From positions 790,992-854,991 of the forward strand of contig NZ_JARLTC010000002.1 of NCBI RefSeq assembly GCF_029382225.1: a stretch of DNA of 64,000 nt, given 5' to 3'. Position 1 is the stretch's first letter. Each line of letters opens with the position of its first letter. Both the position numbers and the translations under genes were made by a program. Positions 9,226 through 17,401 of this stretch are shown piece after piece. The notes below the pieces were generated by a model that was not told the DNA's origin, did not search any database, and saw nothing but the letters and a program-made list of their open reading frames with translations. This stretch comes from Spongiactinospora sp. TRM90649 (lineage in GTDB: Bacteria; Actinomycetota; Actinomycetes; Streptosporangiales; Streptosporangiaceae).

Positions 9226-9807
9226 TCACTCCGTCACGCCGTATCGCACGAGGACGAGCCGCGAGCCGGGCAGCGGCGCGGCGTCGATCAGCCGGAGCCC
9301 GGTGCGCGAGTGCCCCTCGAAGGCCCGGACGCCCCCGCCGAGCAGCGCGGGCCCGACCATGAGGTGCAGCTCGGTCACCAGACCGGCGTCCAGCAGGCCG
9401 TTCCACATGAGGTGGCTGCCGAACACCACGATGTCCCGCCCCGGCTCCCGCTTCAGCTCCGCGACCCGGTGATGCGCGTCGGCCCGCCGGACGATCTCCG
9501 TCTTGGTCCACGGCCCGGTCCGGTCAGCGGTGAGGGTGTCGGACAGCACCACCTTCTCGATGGCGTTGTTGAGCCGGGAGATCTCCCGCTCCACGGGCGG
9601 CACGCCGGGGTCGTCGCACCGCGACGGCCAGTACTCCAGGAAGCCCTCGAACGTCGTACGGCCGAGCAGCAGGGTGTCCGCCGCGCGCAGGCGCTCGGCG
9701 TTGTAGACGTCGAAGCCCTCGTCGAACGGCATCGCCATGACGTCGTCGCCCGGCCCCGCGCCGTAGCCGTCCACCGTCACGATGTTGCACACGATCAGCT
9801 TGCGCAT
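9226..9807 (-). CDS. Dihydrofolate reductase / RibD C-terminal family protein
   Basis: 193 residues. It has the RibD C-terminal/DHFR-like fold: start MRKLIVCNIVTVDGY, LLLGRTTFEGF in the cofactor-binding region, DIVVFGSHLMWNGLL, and ELHLMVGPALLGGG. Such stand-alone proteins are probably NADPH-dependent reductases; the substrate is not predictable. It lies 93 bases downstream of the sigma factor gene on the same strand and may be in its operon. ATG 9807 is well placed after a GGAG site. Confidence 0.88.
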   Translation of the reverse strand: MRKLIVCNIVTVDGYGAGPGDDVMAMPFDEGFDVYNAERLRAADTLLLGRTTFEGFLEYWPSRCDDPGVPPVEREISRLNNAIEKVVLSDTLTADRTGPWTKTEIVRRADAHHRVAELKREPGRDIVVFGSHLMWNGLLDAGLVTELHLMVGPALLGGGVRAFEGHSRTGLRLIDAAPLPGSRLVLVRYGVTE

Positions 9808-9900
9808 TACGCGAATCTCCTTCCGGCACGCGCGCCGATCGCGCGTCCCGGAAGTACAGAGACGGCGGCCGCCCCGAACTCATCGCCCGGCGCGAGATCG

Positions 9901-10902
9901 TCAGGACGATTCCAGCGGCAGCCCGAGCCTGCGGGCGAACAGCCGGCCGACCTCGGGGTCTACGAATCCGGCGATCTCCGTGATCTTCCCCGCGCGCAGT
10001 CCGAGGACCGTGATCGCGGCGAGCCGGTAGGCGTCGTCGCGGAGGTCGTGCTGGTAGCAGGCGAACGCGGGCTGGTCGTTGGCCCGGATCGGCCGCAGCC
10101 GCCAGGCGGTCTCGAACAGGCGGTCGGCCATGAAGGCGGCCACGGCTGCGCGGCCCTCGAACCATGCGGGCAGCGGCGGCATGGTGAACCGGGCGTCGTC
10201 GGCGAGCATCGCCACCAGGGCGGGCACGTCGGCCCGTTCCCAGGCGGCGACGAACGCCTCGATCAGGGCGCGCTCGCCGTCCGGGCCGAGCGCGGCGCGT
10301 TCGGCCCGCTGGGCGCCGGGGGCCGCGTCGCCGCCGAGCGTCCTGCGCGCCCGCTGCAGGGCGCTGTTGACGGCGGCCGGGCTGGCGTCGAGGATCCGAG
10401 CCACCTCGGCCGCCGAGTAGCCGAGCACCTCACGGAGGATCAGCACCGCGCGCTGCCTGCCGGGCAGGCGCTGCAACGCGGCCACGAAGGCCAGCTCGAC
10501 GCCCTCCCTGCGCAGGTATCCTGCCTCCGGGCCGGGGTCGCCGCCCGCGACCTCGTCGTCCGGCCAAGGCTCCAGCCAGACCGGACCGCTCACCGGCTCG
10601 CCGAGTTCGGCGGTGTCGGGGCACGGCGGGCCGTACTCGGTGGAACGCAGGCGGCGGGCCCGCTGCTCGCTCATCCGCAGGCAGACGTTCGTGGTGACCC
10701 GGTAGAGCCAGGTGCGCAACGAACTGCGTCCGGCGAACCCGCCGATCCCGCGCCACGCGGCCAGCAGCGCCTCCTGCAGGGCGTCCTCGGCGTCGTGCGG
10801 CGAGCCGAGCATCCGATAGCAGTGCGCGGCCAGCTCTCCCCGATACCGCTCCACCAGCCGCTCGAACGCCCGCGCGTCCTCTCCTGGAGCCCCCTCGACC
10901 AC
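9901..10902 (-). CDS. ECF sigma factor with C-terminal SnoaL-like domain
   Basis: 333 residues. Sigma region 2 is at about 12-78 (AFERLVERYRGELAAHCYRM, DAEDALQEALLAAWR, RTWLYRVTTNVCL). Region 4 is at about 140-195 (LPGRQRAVLILREVLGYSAAE and AVNSALQRARR). After it comes a SnoaL-like domain (about 210-330; VAAWERADVPALVAMLADDA). Fused SnoaL domains occur in ECF41- and TIGR02960-type sigma factors and replace a separate anti-sigma factor as the control element. GTG 10902 is the start. The downstream DHFR-family gene may be in its regulon. Confidence 0.92.
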   Translation of the reverse strand: MVEGAPGEDARAFERLVERYRGELAAHCYRMLGSPHDAEDALQEALLAAWRGIGGFAGRSSLRTWLYRVTTNVCLRMSEQRARRLRSTEYGPPCPDTAELGEPVSGPVWLEPWPDDEVAGGDPGPEAGYLRREGVELAFVAALQRLPGRQRAVLILREVLGYSAAEVARILDASPAAVNSALQRARRTLGGDAAPGAQRAERAALGPDGERALIEAFVAAWERADVPALVAMLADDARFTMPPLPAWFEGRAAVAAFMADRLFETAWRLRPIRANDQPAFACYQHDLRDDAYRLAAITVLGLRAGKITEIAGFVDPEVGRLFARRLGLPLESS

Positions 10903-10924
10903 CCGGCCACCCTACGCTGGGCCC

Positions 10925-11269
10925 CGGCCTCCGGCTCCGACCGGCTCCGCAGTTCGTACAGCAGGCCGAGCCGGTCGATGCGCCACAGTTGCGCCAGCAC
11001 CAGAAGCGTGGCGCCGAGGACTGTGGGCCAGATCATCAGCGCGATCAGCCCCCAGCCGAGCAGGGCGAGCCCGCCAGGCGCTCGACGCCTCGACGGGGCG
11101 GAACCTGCGGGTTCAGCCACAGCCAGACGATCACGACGGCGATGGGGACCAGCGACCACCAGCCGATCCAGTCCCGGCTCCAGACCGCGAGGATCATCGC
11201 GGGGATGGCGGCGAAGCGCGTCCACACGCTCCACGGGTTGGCGTGCCGCCGCCACGCCTCGTCGGTCAT
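10925..11269 (-). pseudogene. DUF6653 membrane protein, frameshifted with internal deletion
   Basis: The first part (ATG 11269) reads MTDEAWRRHANPWSVWTRFA and continues to WSLVPIAVVIVWLWLNP, matching the N-terminal half of DUF6653 membrane proteins. The matching C-terminal half (LLGWGLIALMIWPTVLGAT, then LWRIDRLGLLYELR) lies just downstream in another frame. The roughly 40 residues expected between the halves are missing. So the gene has lost an internal segment and its frame. The right edge near 10925 is approximate. It sits head to head with a TetR remnant. Confidence 0.75.
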
Positions 11270-11359
11270 CCGAAAGGCCGCAGCGACCTTGGCCAGTGCC
11301 CGGATCACCGAGCGTTTGCTCGAAACCGCCACCCGCCCACCCGCCTCTTCGCGAATTAG

Positions 11360-11838
11360 GGCCTGCGCAAGACGTCCCTGGAGGAGCTGACGGCCCCCGC
11401 GGGCATCGCCAAAACCTCGCTCTACGCGTTCTTCGACTCCAAGGAGGACCTCTACTTCGAGGCCATGCTGCGCCAGGGCGACCAGGTACGCCGACACGTG
11501 ATCGACGAGGGCCTCGCCCAGGGCACCGACCCCCGCGACGGCCTCCGCCGCTTCCTGCACACCACGGTCGCCGAACTCGACACCAACCCGCTCTACCGCC
11601 GCGTGATGTCACACCCCGAGGAAATGGAAGCGGTCAGCGCCAGGCTCACCCCCGAACGCCTGGCCGCCGCCGAGTCCGGAGCCACCGCCGACCTGCTCCA
11701 CTTCCTCACCACCCACCTGCCCGGCGACCCCCACATCCTCCTCGGCACCCTGCGCGCCGACCGCCTCGGCCCAGACCTCTACCCGCGATCATGACCCGCC
11801 TGATCGACGCCATAACCACCGGCCTCACCACCGACTGA
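11360..11838 (+). pseudogene. TetR regulator remnant, 5' end missing
   Basis: The frame opens straight after a TAG at 11357-11359 with no start codon and reads TSLEELTAPAGIAKTSLYAF then FDSKEDLYFEAM. That is helix 2 onward of a TetR DNA-binding domain, so about 30 N-terminal residues are lost. The C-terminal domain runs to a stop at 11794. A natural TetR tail, MTRLIDAITTGLTTD, follows in another frame up to 11838, indicating a second lesion. The protein is presumably dead; a 109-codon ORF from ATG 11465 lacks the HTH. Confidence 0.8.
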
Positions 11839-11878
11839 CCCCGAACCCGACGATCGCGCGAAAGTGCAGGGGCTGTGC

Positions 11879-12931
11879 TCAGGAACCGCCTCTGACGATC
11901 GCGATGGTGGAAACCGATAGCAACGCCGTACCGACGATCGCGAACAGCACCCGCACGAGTAATGGAGAATCCGCCCCGACGATCGCGGGCAGCCCGATCA
12001 TGAATGCCCCGAGCGCGCTGAGCGTGACCCGTGTCAGCAAGCGTGACCGCGATCTTCGAACGACCACCGGAAAGCCCGCGCTGATCTCAGGGTGCTCGCC
12101 CTCGCGACCGTGAGCGACGGTCACCCTGGTCAACGCGTCGAACCCCACGGGGGAAGGTTGCAGCCAGAACTCCACCGCGTCGTACGGTGAGCCTATGTCG
12201 CAGAAGTCTTCGAAGGAGATTCGAAGATGTGCGCCATCCGTCACGCACGACAGTCGCCGTTCATCGCCCTCTACGGAGCCGTGCGTACGAAACCACACCT
12301 TCAGCCGCACGGCCCGCCGGTCCGACAGGAGCAGGCGGCCCTGCTCGTCGAACGGCACAGGGCCACCTCGATCGAGAACGGGTTCGTCGATGCGGATGAA
12401 GTAGGAATCCCGAAACGTCGGATGCTGGGCCAAGCGCCCCGCCGCACCGGCCCAACGCGCCGGCCCGCTGTGCATCCCGTCGTTCGCCATAGACCGACTG
12501 GGGAAGCAACCGGTGGCCAGATAGAACTGCCCGTCGTTGAGGGCGATCAACTGATCGAGGTAGCGATGCCCCTCGGCCCTGAGTTCATCCTCGGTCACTG
12601 GATAGTCGTCGAGGTCGGTGTAGTCGCCCATGCGCAGCCGGAAGACGCAGACACCGGCCGCGCATTCGGCATCGGCCACAAGGGCGTGACGTACCGGCAG
12701 CAGAAACGGAGACCCCGACTGCCGGTCGGCGACGAAGGCCACGACACAGCTACGGCCGACCACCGATCGATCGGCGACCCATCGGCGCAAGGCCGGTGCC
12801 ACGTGTCTCGCCTGATACCTCATCCGTACGAGCGCACCGGGCGGCTGGGCGAGAGCGACGAGAATGTCCTCCGTATATCGCTGCCTGGCGTTGGAGGACA
12901 GGAAGAGAACCGACCGCTGGGAACCTGCCAT
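11879..12931 (-). CDS. Hypothetical protein with C-terminal membrane hairpin
   Basis: 350 residues, family not recognised. The N-terminal part starts with a hydrophobic beta-like stretch (SVLFLSSNARQRYTEDILVA) and has a soluble body with scattered Cys. The C-terminal 60 residues contain two transmembrane helices (VTLSALGAFMIGLPAIVG and VLFAIVGTALLSVSTIAIV). It is probably anchored by its tail with a large cytoplasmic domain. ATG 12931 follows a weak AGGGA site. Neighbours are mostly broken genes, so this is one of few intact frames between 10903 and 14130. Confidence 0.7.
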   Translation of the reverse strand: MAGSQRSVLFLSSNARQRYTEDILVALAQPPGALVRMRYQARHVAPALRRWVADRSVVGRSCVVAFVADRQSGSPFLLPVRHALVADAECAAGVCVFRLRMGDYTDLDDYPVTEDELRAEGHRYLDQLIALNDGQFYLATGCFPSRSMANDGMHSGPARWAGAAGRLAQHPTFRDSYFIRIDEPVLDRGGPVPFDEQGRLLLSDRRAVRLKVWFRTHGSVEGDERRLSCVTDGAHLRISFEDFCDIGSPYDAVEFWLQPSPVGFDALTRVTVAHGREGEHPEISAGFPVVVRRSRSRLLTRVTLSALGAFMIGLPAIVGADSPLLVRVLFAIVGTALLSVSTIAIVRGGS

Positions 12932-13293
12932 GGCCTACGATCCCTGCTGCGCGCGGATGGGGAGGACGGCGCTTCAACCATCGAAGCGAATACCGGCTCG
13001 TCGATGGACCGCAGGGCTGTCGAGCCGATCGCGCCCTCGGAGATTCCCGTACGACGTTCTCGTGCCGCACGCGCTAACGATCTCCATGGACGCCTCCGAC
13101 TGACCGCCCGTCACCCGCGACGAGCGACGCGACGACACCCACTGAGCCTCAGCGATCGTCTCCCTTACACCCGTGGATGGTCAATCGGCCTTGTGCTCCG
13201 TGCCGGCATGGGCGTGACGCCCGCACGGGTGTCATGAGAAGGCGGGCGATGATTTCTACGCTTGGACCAGCGCCCGATCGAAGGGGGATTCCA
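12932..13293. other. Intergenic, no gene seen
   Basis: Short overlapping frames on both strands have no ribosome binding sites or family signatures. Base composition is less GC-rich at third positions than in neighbouring genes. The stretch should carry the promoters for 12931 (minus) and 13294 (plus). Confidence 0.4.
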
Positions 13294-13523
13294 ATGGGAC
13301 GCTGGGAAGGCAAAGACGAATGGGGGCGTCCGATCGAGTCGTCGCCGGGTGGTGAACCGACTCTAAGGACCCGCCGTACACGCCTGTCGATTCGACGAGC
13401 GTGACCTGTCCCGACCTCGTCTCGGGCGAATACCCGGACGGTACCGGCAGTGTGCGTTTCGGCGGCGGCGGCGCTGGTGACGACGGGGGCGGCTTCATGG
13501 ACTGGCTCGACCTGTTCTCCTGA
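13294..13523 (+). pseudogene. Small hypothetical gene with an apparent frameshift
   Basis: ATG 13294 follows a strong AAGGGGGA ribosome binding site and reads MGRWEGKDEWGRPIESSPGG, then runs into TGA at 13402. From about 13356 a second frame is open and reads SKDPPYTPVDSTSVTCPDL and on to a Gly-rich, acidic tail ending FMDWLDLFS at 13521. The two halves join smoothly into a small acidic protein of about 76 residues if one base is lost or gained near 13355-13360. It could be a real mutation, a sequencing error or recoding. Confidence 0.5.
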
Positions 13524-13591
13524 AAAGCATCCCGGCGCGAGGGCCGAACTCCGGCTCTCGCGTCCGCATGCCGGAAACGTAGAGGTTTCCA

Positions 13592-13917
13592 TTGATCACG
13601 ACTCTCCTGCCCGGCCTCCGGGAACTTCGCGCCCCGCTCGCCTGCGGATATCCGTGGCTCCTCAACGCGTGGGCTGCCGTGGGGCGACCTGTTGCCCAAG
13701 GGCCGTCCGGAGGCGCGCCCGCTGGCGTTGGTCTATGCCGTCCTGTTCTTCCGGCAGGGGGTAGGGCGGGCCATCCGCTCGTGTGACGTCATCGCCCAGG
13801 CACTGATCATGGGGGTGGTCGAATCCCGGTTCATCAACAAGGAGCGCGCCACCGAGAACACGGACATCAGCCTGACACGGCCCACGGCGGTCGTTGAGCG
13901 CGTTCGAGTGATATAGC
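13592..13917 (+). pseudogene. Hypothetical protein fragment, frameshifted
   Basis: One frame begins ITTLLPGLRELRAPLACGYP then WLLNAWAA up to about 13680. The continuation WGDLLPKGRPEARPLALVY then AVLFFRQGVG follows in another frame to the stop at 13917. The hydrophobic first half resembles the start of some actinobacterial membrane proteins, but I cannot name the family. Together with its neighbours it suggests a decayed gene group. Confidence 0.5.
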
Positions 13918-14130
13918 GTGCGAAATTCATCCAGGCGGGAGCGCCGGCAATGGCAGGCACGTGAATTCGCCGACGATCGGGGATGCTTTTGTCCGATCGG
14001 AAGGTGCCCCGTCCGTTTTATTGCCACTAATCACGATGAATTTCTTCAAGCGTAGATGAAAGCGCGGGAACTGCGTCGCCAAGGCCGCCGTTGGACGGCT
14101 TGAACGCAAGGTGAAATGCGAGGCGAGCGC

Positions 14131-14799
14131 ATGTCCGCACTACCCACACGGCTCATCGCCGTGCTTTCGGTCGTCGCAGCAGTGATCTTCGGATTGAGCT
14201 TCTACCTGGAAGAATTCCATCTGGATTACCTGCAAAAGCACCCGATCATGGTCAACCTGCTTTCGGGAGTCATCGGCTTCTGTACGGTCACGATCGTGGT
14301 CAGCGCCTTTTTTGGACGGTATACCAAAAGGCACACAGACGAGAGGAAACGAGAATGCCATCTCGCCCTCACCCACAACCTGAAGGTGTTGCTGCGCAGC
14401 GCCACTCCCGCCTTTTGGCAGGAGATTCGGGGGCTGCGGATGCGCCGCCTCGGCCACATACTCCAGATCCCGACCACGACCGACGACGTGTTCTCGTTCC
14501 GCTCGCGCGTGTTCGTGGCCGCGAATGCCGCGGAACTCGCCCTGACCGCACAGGACCGCCACATCAATCCACGTTCCTATGTGTACGTCCATGCCGAACG
14601 CGTGCTCGACAACGGCGGGCAACTGGAAATCCTCGCCGCGGACGCCAGGGCCGCGCCCGCGCGGTTGCGCGCCCGGCGGACGCTGAACCGGGAGAGCGAC
14701 GAATCCCTGCCCTTACTCATCACCGTGGTCGACTACGTGCTGGAGCTGTACGAGAGTCCGCAGGTGGCGTTCGCCGTCCTGCACGGGCCCTACTTGTGA
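14131..14799 (+). CDS. Hypothetical protein with two N-terminal membrane segments
   Basis: 222 residues. Two membrane helices lie near the N-terminus (LIAVLSVVAAVIFGLSFYL, then IMVNLLSGVIGFCTVTIVVS). They are followed by a basic soluble domain of about 150 residues ending in a hydrophobic helix (LPLLITVVDYVLELYE). No catalytic motif or family was recognised. ATG 14131 was chosen over ATG 14116 because a GAGG site lies just ahead of it. The 210 bases upstream are relatively AT-rich and hold no gene. Confidence 0.65.
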   Translation: MSALPTRLIAVLSVVAAVIFGLSFYLEEFHLDYLQKHPIMVNLLSGVIGFCTVTIVVSAFFGRYTKRHTDERKRECHLALTHNLKVLLRSATPAFWQEIRGLRMRRLGHILQIPTTTDDVFSFRSRVFVAANAAELALTAQDRHINPRSYVYVHAERVLDNGGQLEILAADARAAPARLRARRTLNRESDESLPLLITVVDYVLELYESPQVAFAVLHGPYL

Positions 14800-14925
14800 G
14801 GCCCGGCAGAGACCCGGCTGAGGCCCAGCGCAAAACTTACCCGCACCGGTATCACGCTCGGTAATCGCATGACCGCGTGGTGGTCAGGATCGGAGAGCGC
14901 ATCGGCACCACGAAGGGAAACAGCC

Positions 14926-15270
14926 ATGCACCTGATCCGGACCGCATCGATCCTGGCGGCCGGGGCCGCGCTCGCCACGGCCGCGTTCGCCGGTACCGCC
15001 GTCCCGGCCTTCGCCGACGTCGACGCCGACCTGTGCCAGGCGGGCGGCGGCCGAGTCGGCTACGACGCCATCTACGGGCGAGTCTGCTACGGCGGTGAGT
15101 TCCACGGGCAGGAGGTCGTCATGACCGACTACCTGCCCATCGACGGCATCGGCTCCGGCGTCACGGCCGAGCTGTGCCGCGGCACCGGCGGGCGGGTCAC
15201 CTCCTACGCGTTCGGCTACAACCGGCCGTACTGCCGGGGCGGCTACTTCAACGGGCAGCTCGTCCGCTGA
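14926..15270 (+). CDS. Small secreted protein with internal tandem repeat
   Basis: 114 residues with a clear Sec signal peptide (about 1-30: basic start, then ASILAAGAALATAAFAGTA, and a cut near AFA). The mature part is a duplication: DLCQAGGGRVGYDAIYGRVC is echoed by ELCRGTGGRVTSYAFGYNR, each followed by a second Cys and a GGEFHGQ/GGYFNGQ end. Each unit may close one disulfide. ATG 14926 follows a GAAGGGA site. Function unknown; extracellular. Confidence 0.75.
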   Translation: MHLIRTASILAAGAALATAAFAGTAVPAFADVDADLCQAGGGRVGYDAIYGRVCYGGEFHGQEVVMTDYLPIDGIGSGVTAELCRGTGGRVTSYAFGYNRPYCRGGYFNGQLVR

Positions 15271-15289
15271 CGGCACGGCCGAGCCGTAC

Positions 15290-15486
15290 GAGGCTCGACC
15301 AGCCGTACGCCCGGCAGTCTCGCGGCGAGGCCGGACGCGATCGCGGCCGTGCGGTCGGTGCTCGCGTTGTCGACGAGGGTGATGGTCCACGCGAAGGGGA
15401 AGGCCCGGGTCAGGTGGTCGCGCAGCACGCCCGACGCATCCGGCCAGTGCCAGCTCCTCGTTGTGGACGGGCACCACGATCTCCAC
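15290..15486 (-). pseudogene. GT2 glycosyltransferase N-terminal fragment
   Basis: GTG 15486 opens VEIVVPVHNEELALAGCVG, the classic start of a GT-A family 2 glycosyltransferase. The next part, GVLRDHLTRAFPFAWTITLV followed by DNASTDRT, lies in a different frame. Similarity stops near LPGVRLVEP at about 15290; the rest of the roughly 300-residue enzyme is absent. So it carries a frameshift and a truncation. Confidence 0.75.
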
Positions 15487-15657
15487 GGTCGCGATCCGGC
15501 CCGGCGGCCCGGTCGAGCCGCAGCTCCAGGAGAACAGGCTGGGAGGCCATACACCGGATCCCCCGGCAAAGAGCTATAACCATGACCGCTTGCTCCGAGT
15601 CAGGAAATACGCGTACAACGGCGGCCTGCCCGCTGATCCACCGGGGCCGGCTCCGGC

Positions 15658-16458
15658 TCACAGCCGGTCGAGGAAGTCGCGGACGGCCGCGGCGAAGGCG
15701 GCCGGGGCGTCGTCGTGGACCCAGTGGCCGCAGCCGGGGAGTTCCCGCAGGACGGTGCCCGGTCGTCGTTCGGCCATGCGCCTGGCCATCGCGGTGGGCA
15801 GGATGGGGCTGTCCGCGCCGTGCACGAGCAGGGCCGGGCAGTGCGAGCCGAGCCAGTCGGGCCACCAGTCGCCGACCAGGGCCCGCTGGGAGGCCATCAT
15901 GTCGACGTGGTCGAACAGGAAGCCCCAGCCGTCGGGGTGTTCGACGGCGCTCTCCAGGAAGTAGCCCGCGTCGGGGATGCCGTGGGCCTCGACGCCCCTG
16001 CGCAGCTCGCCGAGGGTGGCGGCGCGGCGGGGCCAGTTCGTCACGTCGAGCACGGGGTGGGGGATCTCCGGCCGCCGGTTGTACGCGCCGCCCTCCTCGT
16101 CGACCAGCGCGCCGACCAGGTCCGGGTGCCGGGCGGCGAGCTGGTAGGCGGTGACCCCGCCCATCGAGTGGCCGAGCGCGATCACCGGGCCGAGGCCGAG
16201 GTGGCGGACGAACGCGGCGGCGTCGGCCACGTAGGCGTCCCGTCCGAAGTCGCCGCCGGTGTCGCTGTGGCCGTGTCCGCGCTGTTCCAGCGAGATCACC
16301 CGGTAGGCGGGGGCGAGGGCGGCGGCCAGCGGGGCGAACATCCTGGCCCGGCCGAAATGCCCGATCATGGCCAGCACCGGGGCGCCGTCGCCCCCGAAGT
16401 CCACGTAGGCCAGCCTCCGTCCGTTCACCAGTGCGTACTTCTCGACAGCGGTGGTCAT
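15658..16458 (-). CDS. Alpha/beta hydrolase
   Basis: 266 residues, soluble. The alpha/beta hydrolase fold shows the oxyanion region (LAMIGHFGRARMF), RGHGHSD, the nucleophile elbow GHSMGG (Ser near residue 97), an acid in LLVHGADSPI, and the catalytic His in LPGCGHWVHDD. The substrate cannot be predicted. It is divergent from the TetR gene at 16546, with a palindrome between them, so it is probably the regulator's target. ATG 16458 is preceded by GAGGAAC. Confidence 0.92.
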   Translation of the reverse strand: MTTAVEKYALVNGRRLAYVDFGGDGAPVLAMIGHFGRARMFAPLAAALAPAYRVISLEQRGHGHSDTGGDFGRDAYVADAAAFVRHLGLGPVIALGHSMGGVTAYQLAARHPDLVGALVDEEGGAYNRRPEIPHPVLDVTNWPRRAATLGELRRGVEAHGIPDAGYFLESAVEHPDGWGFLFDHVDMMASQRALVGDWWPDWLGSHCPALLVHGADSPILPTAMARRMAERRPGTVLRELPGCGHWVHDDAPAAFAAAVRDFLDRL

Positions 16459-16494
16459 CGGCGTTCCTCCTCGGTCTCATCCGGAGCGAGTTAG

Positions 16495-16510
16495 CGTAAC
16501 AGTCGTTACG
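16495..16510. promoter_or_regulatory. Probable TetR operator
   Basis: CGTAAC-AGTC-GTTACG is a perfect 6-bp inverted repeat with a 4-base spacer, lying between the divergent hydrolase and TetR genes 36 bases before each start. Position and symmetry suit autoregulation by the TetR protein. Confidence 0.7.
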
Positions 16511-16545
16511 TGAATAGGATGAGACCCCTCCCGGAAGGAGCCGTC

Positions 16546-17127
16546 ATGGCCAGGCCGCGTGATCCGCACCGCCGTGCCGAGCTGCTCGACGCGATCATCG
16601 GTCACCTGACCGCCCACGGCGTCGCCGGGCTCTCGCTGCGCCCGCTCGCCCAGGCCCTCGGGCAGAGCACGTCGGTGCTCACCCACCACTTCGCCACCAA
16701 GGACGACCTCATCGCCGCCGTGCTGGAGCATCTCGACCGTCGGCAACGCGACCGGCTCCAGGCCCTGCCCGGCTGGGAGGAGGGGCGGAGCCTGGGAGCC
16801 GTCATCCGGGCCTCGTGGGAGTGGCACCTGACCGCCGGCCACCTGCCGCTGATCCGGCTGCTGCACGAGATCGAGGGCCTGGCGGCGGCGGGCCGGCTCA
16901 CCGGGGCCTACGTGCCGACCATGCTCGGCGACCGCGCCGAGTTCGTGGCCGAGGCCCTGCGCGCCCACGGCGTCCCCGACGACGTCGCCCGCGCCAACGC
17001 CACGCTGCTCAACGCCGCCTACACCGGCCTGCAGCTCGACTACCTCACCACCGGAGACACGGAACGCGTCGAAGCCGCCCTCGACCGTCTCGTCGAGCTC
17101 GCCGACTCCTGGACCCACCAGTCCTAG
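16546..17127 (+). CDS. TetR-family transcriptional regulator
   Basis: 193 residues. The N-terminal HTH (about 8-55) reads AELLDAIIGHLTAHGVAGLS, RPLAQALGQSTSVLTHHFAT and KDDLIAAVLEH, a normal TetR DNA-binding domain. The C-terminal helical domain is the ligand-binding and dimer part. ATG 16546 follows a strong GGAAGGAG site; a longer frame from 16510 is rejected. It probably represses the divergent hydrolase gene and itself through the 16495-16510 palindrome. Confidence 0.93.
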   Translation: MARPRDPHRRAELLDAIIGHLTAHGVAGLSLRPLAQALGQSTSVLTHHFATKDDLIAAVLEHLDRRQRDRLQALPGWEEGRSLGAVIRASWEWHLTAGHLPLIRLLHEIEGLAAAGRLTGAYVPTMLGDRAEFVAEALRAHGVPDDVARANATLLNAAYTGLQLDYLTTGDTERVEAALDRLVELADSWTHQS

Positions 17128-17161
17128 GGAAATCATTTGCCGCGCTTTGCGCAGCCGACAT

Positions 17162-17239
17162 ATGGTGCAAGCACGCGGAAAGGAGGTGGTCCGAACAATG
17201 GTTGATCATAGTTGGGCTAGCGAGGTGGCTGTCCGCTAG
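17162..17239 (+). CDS. Candidate small ORF with ideal Shine-Dalgarno
   Basis: A 25-codon frame (MVQARGKEVVRT and on) contains at about 17179-17192 AAAGGAGGTGGTCC, complementary over nearly its whole length to the 3' end of actinobacterial 16S rRNA. The site is best placed for the internal ATG 17198, which gives a 13-residue peptide, MVDHSWASEVAVR. No plus-strand gene follows before the converging DUF2470 gene. It may be a leader or small peptide; expression is not shown by sequence alone. Confidence 0.4.
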   Translation: MVQARGKEVVRTMVDHSWASEVAVR

Positions 17240-17250
17240 GACTCGCCGAC

Positions 17251-17284
17251 TCCGGACTATGTCCGGACGTCTGGTGACGTCCGG
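17251..17284 (+). promoter_or_regulatory. Two overlapping, mutually exclusive hairpins
   Basis: TCCGGAC (17251-17257) pairs with GTCCGGA (17261-17267). CCGGACGTC (17263-17271) pairs perfectly with GACGTCCGG (17276-17284). The arms share 17263-17267, so only one stem can form at a time. A third stem, GGGCGC/GCGCCC, lies just downstream near 17326-17340. They begin 12 bases after the 17162 small ORF. Confidence 0.5.
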
Positions 17285-17401
17285 CGAATTCGAGGCAACC
17301 ACCGGAACCCCGGGCAGCCGGAGGGCGCGACGCGCCCATTGGTCCATCCGGCCCGTCTCCTCAGCGAGATGGAGCGCGCCCGGGGTTCTCCAGTTCCACC
17401 C

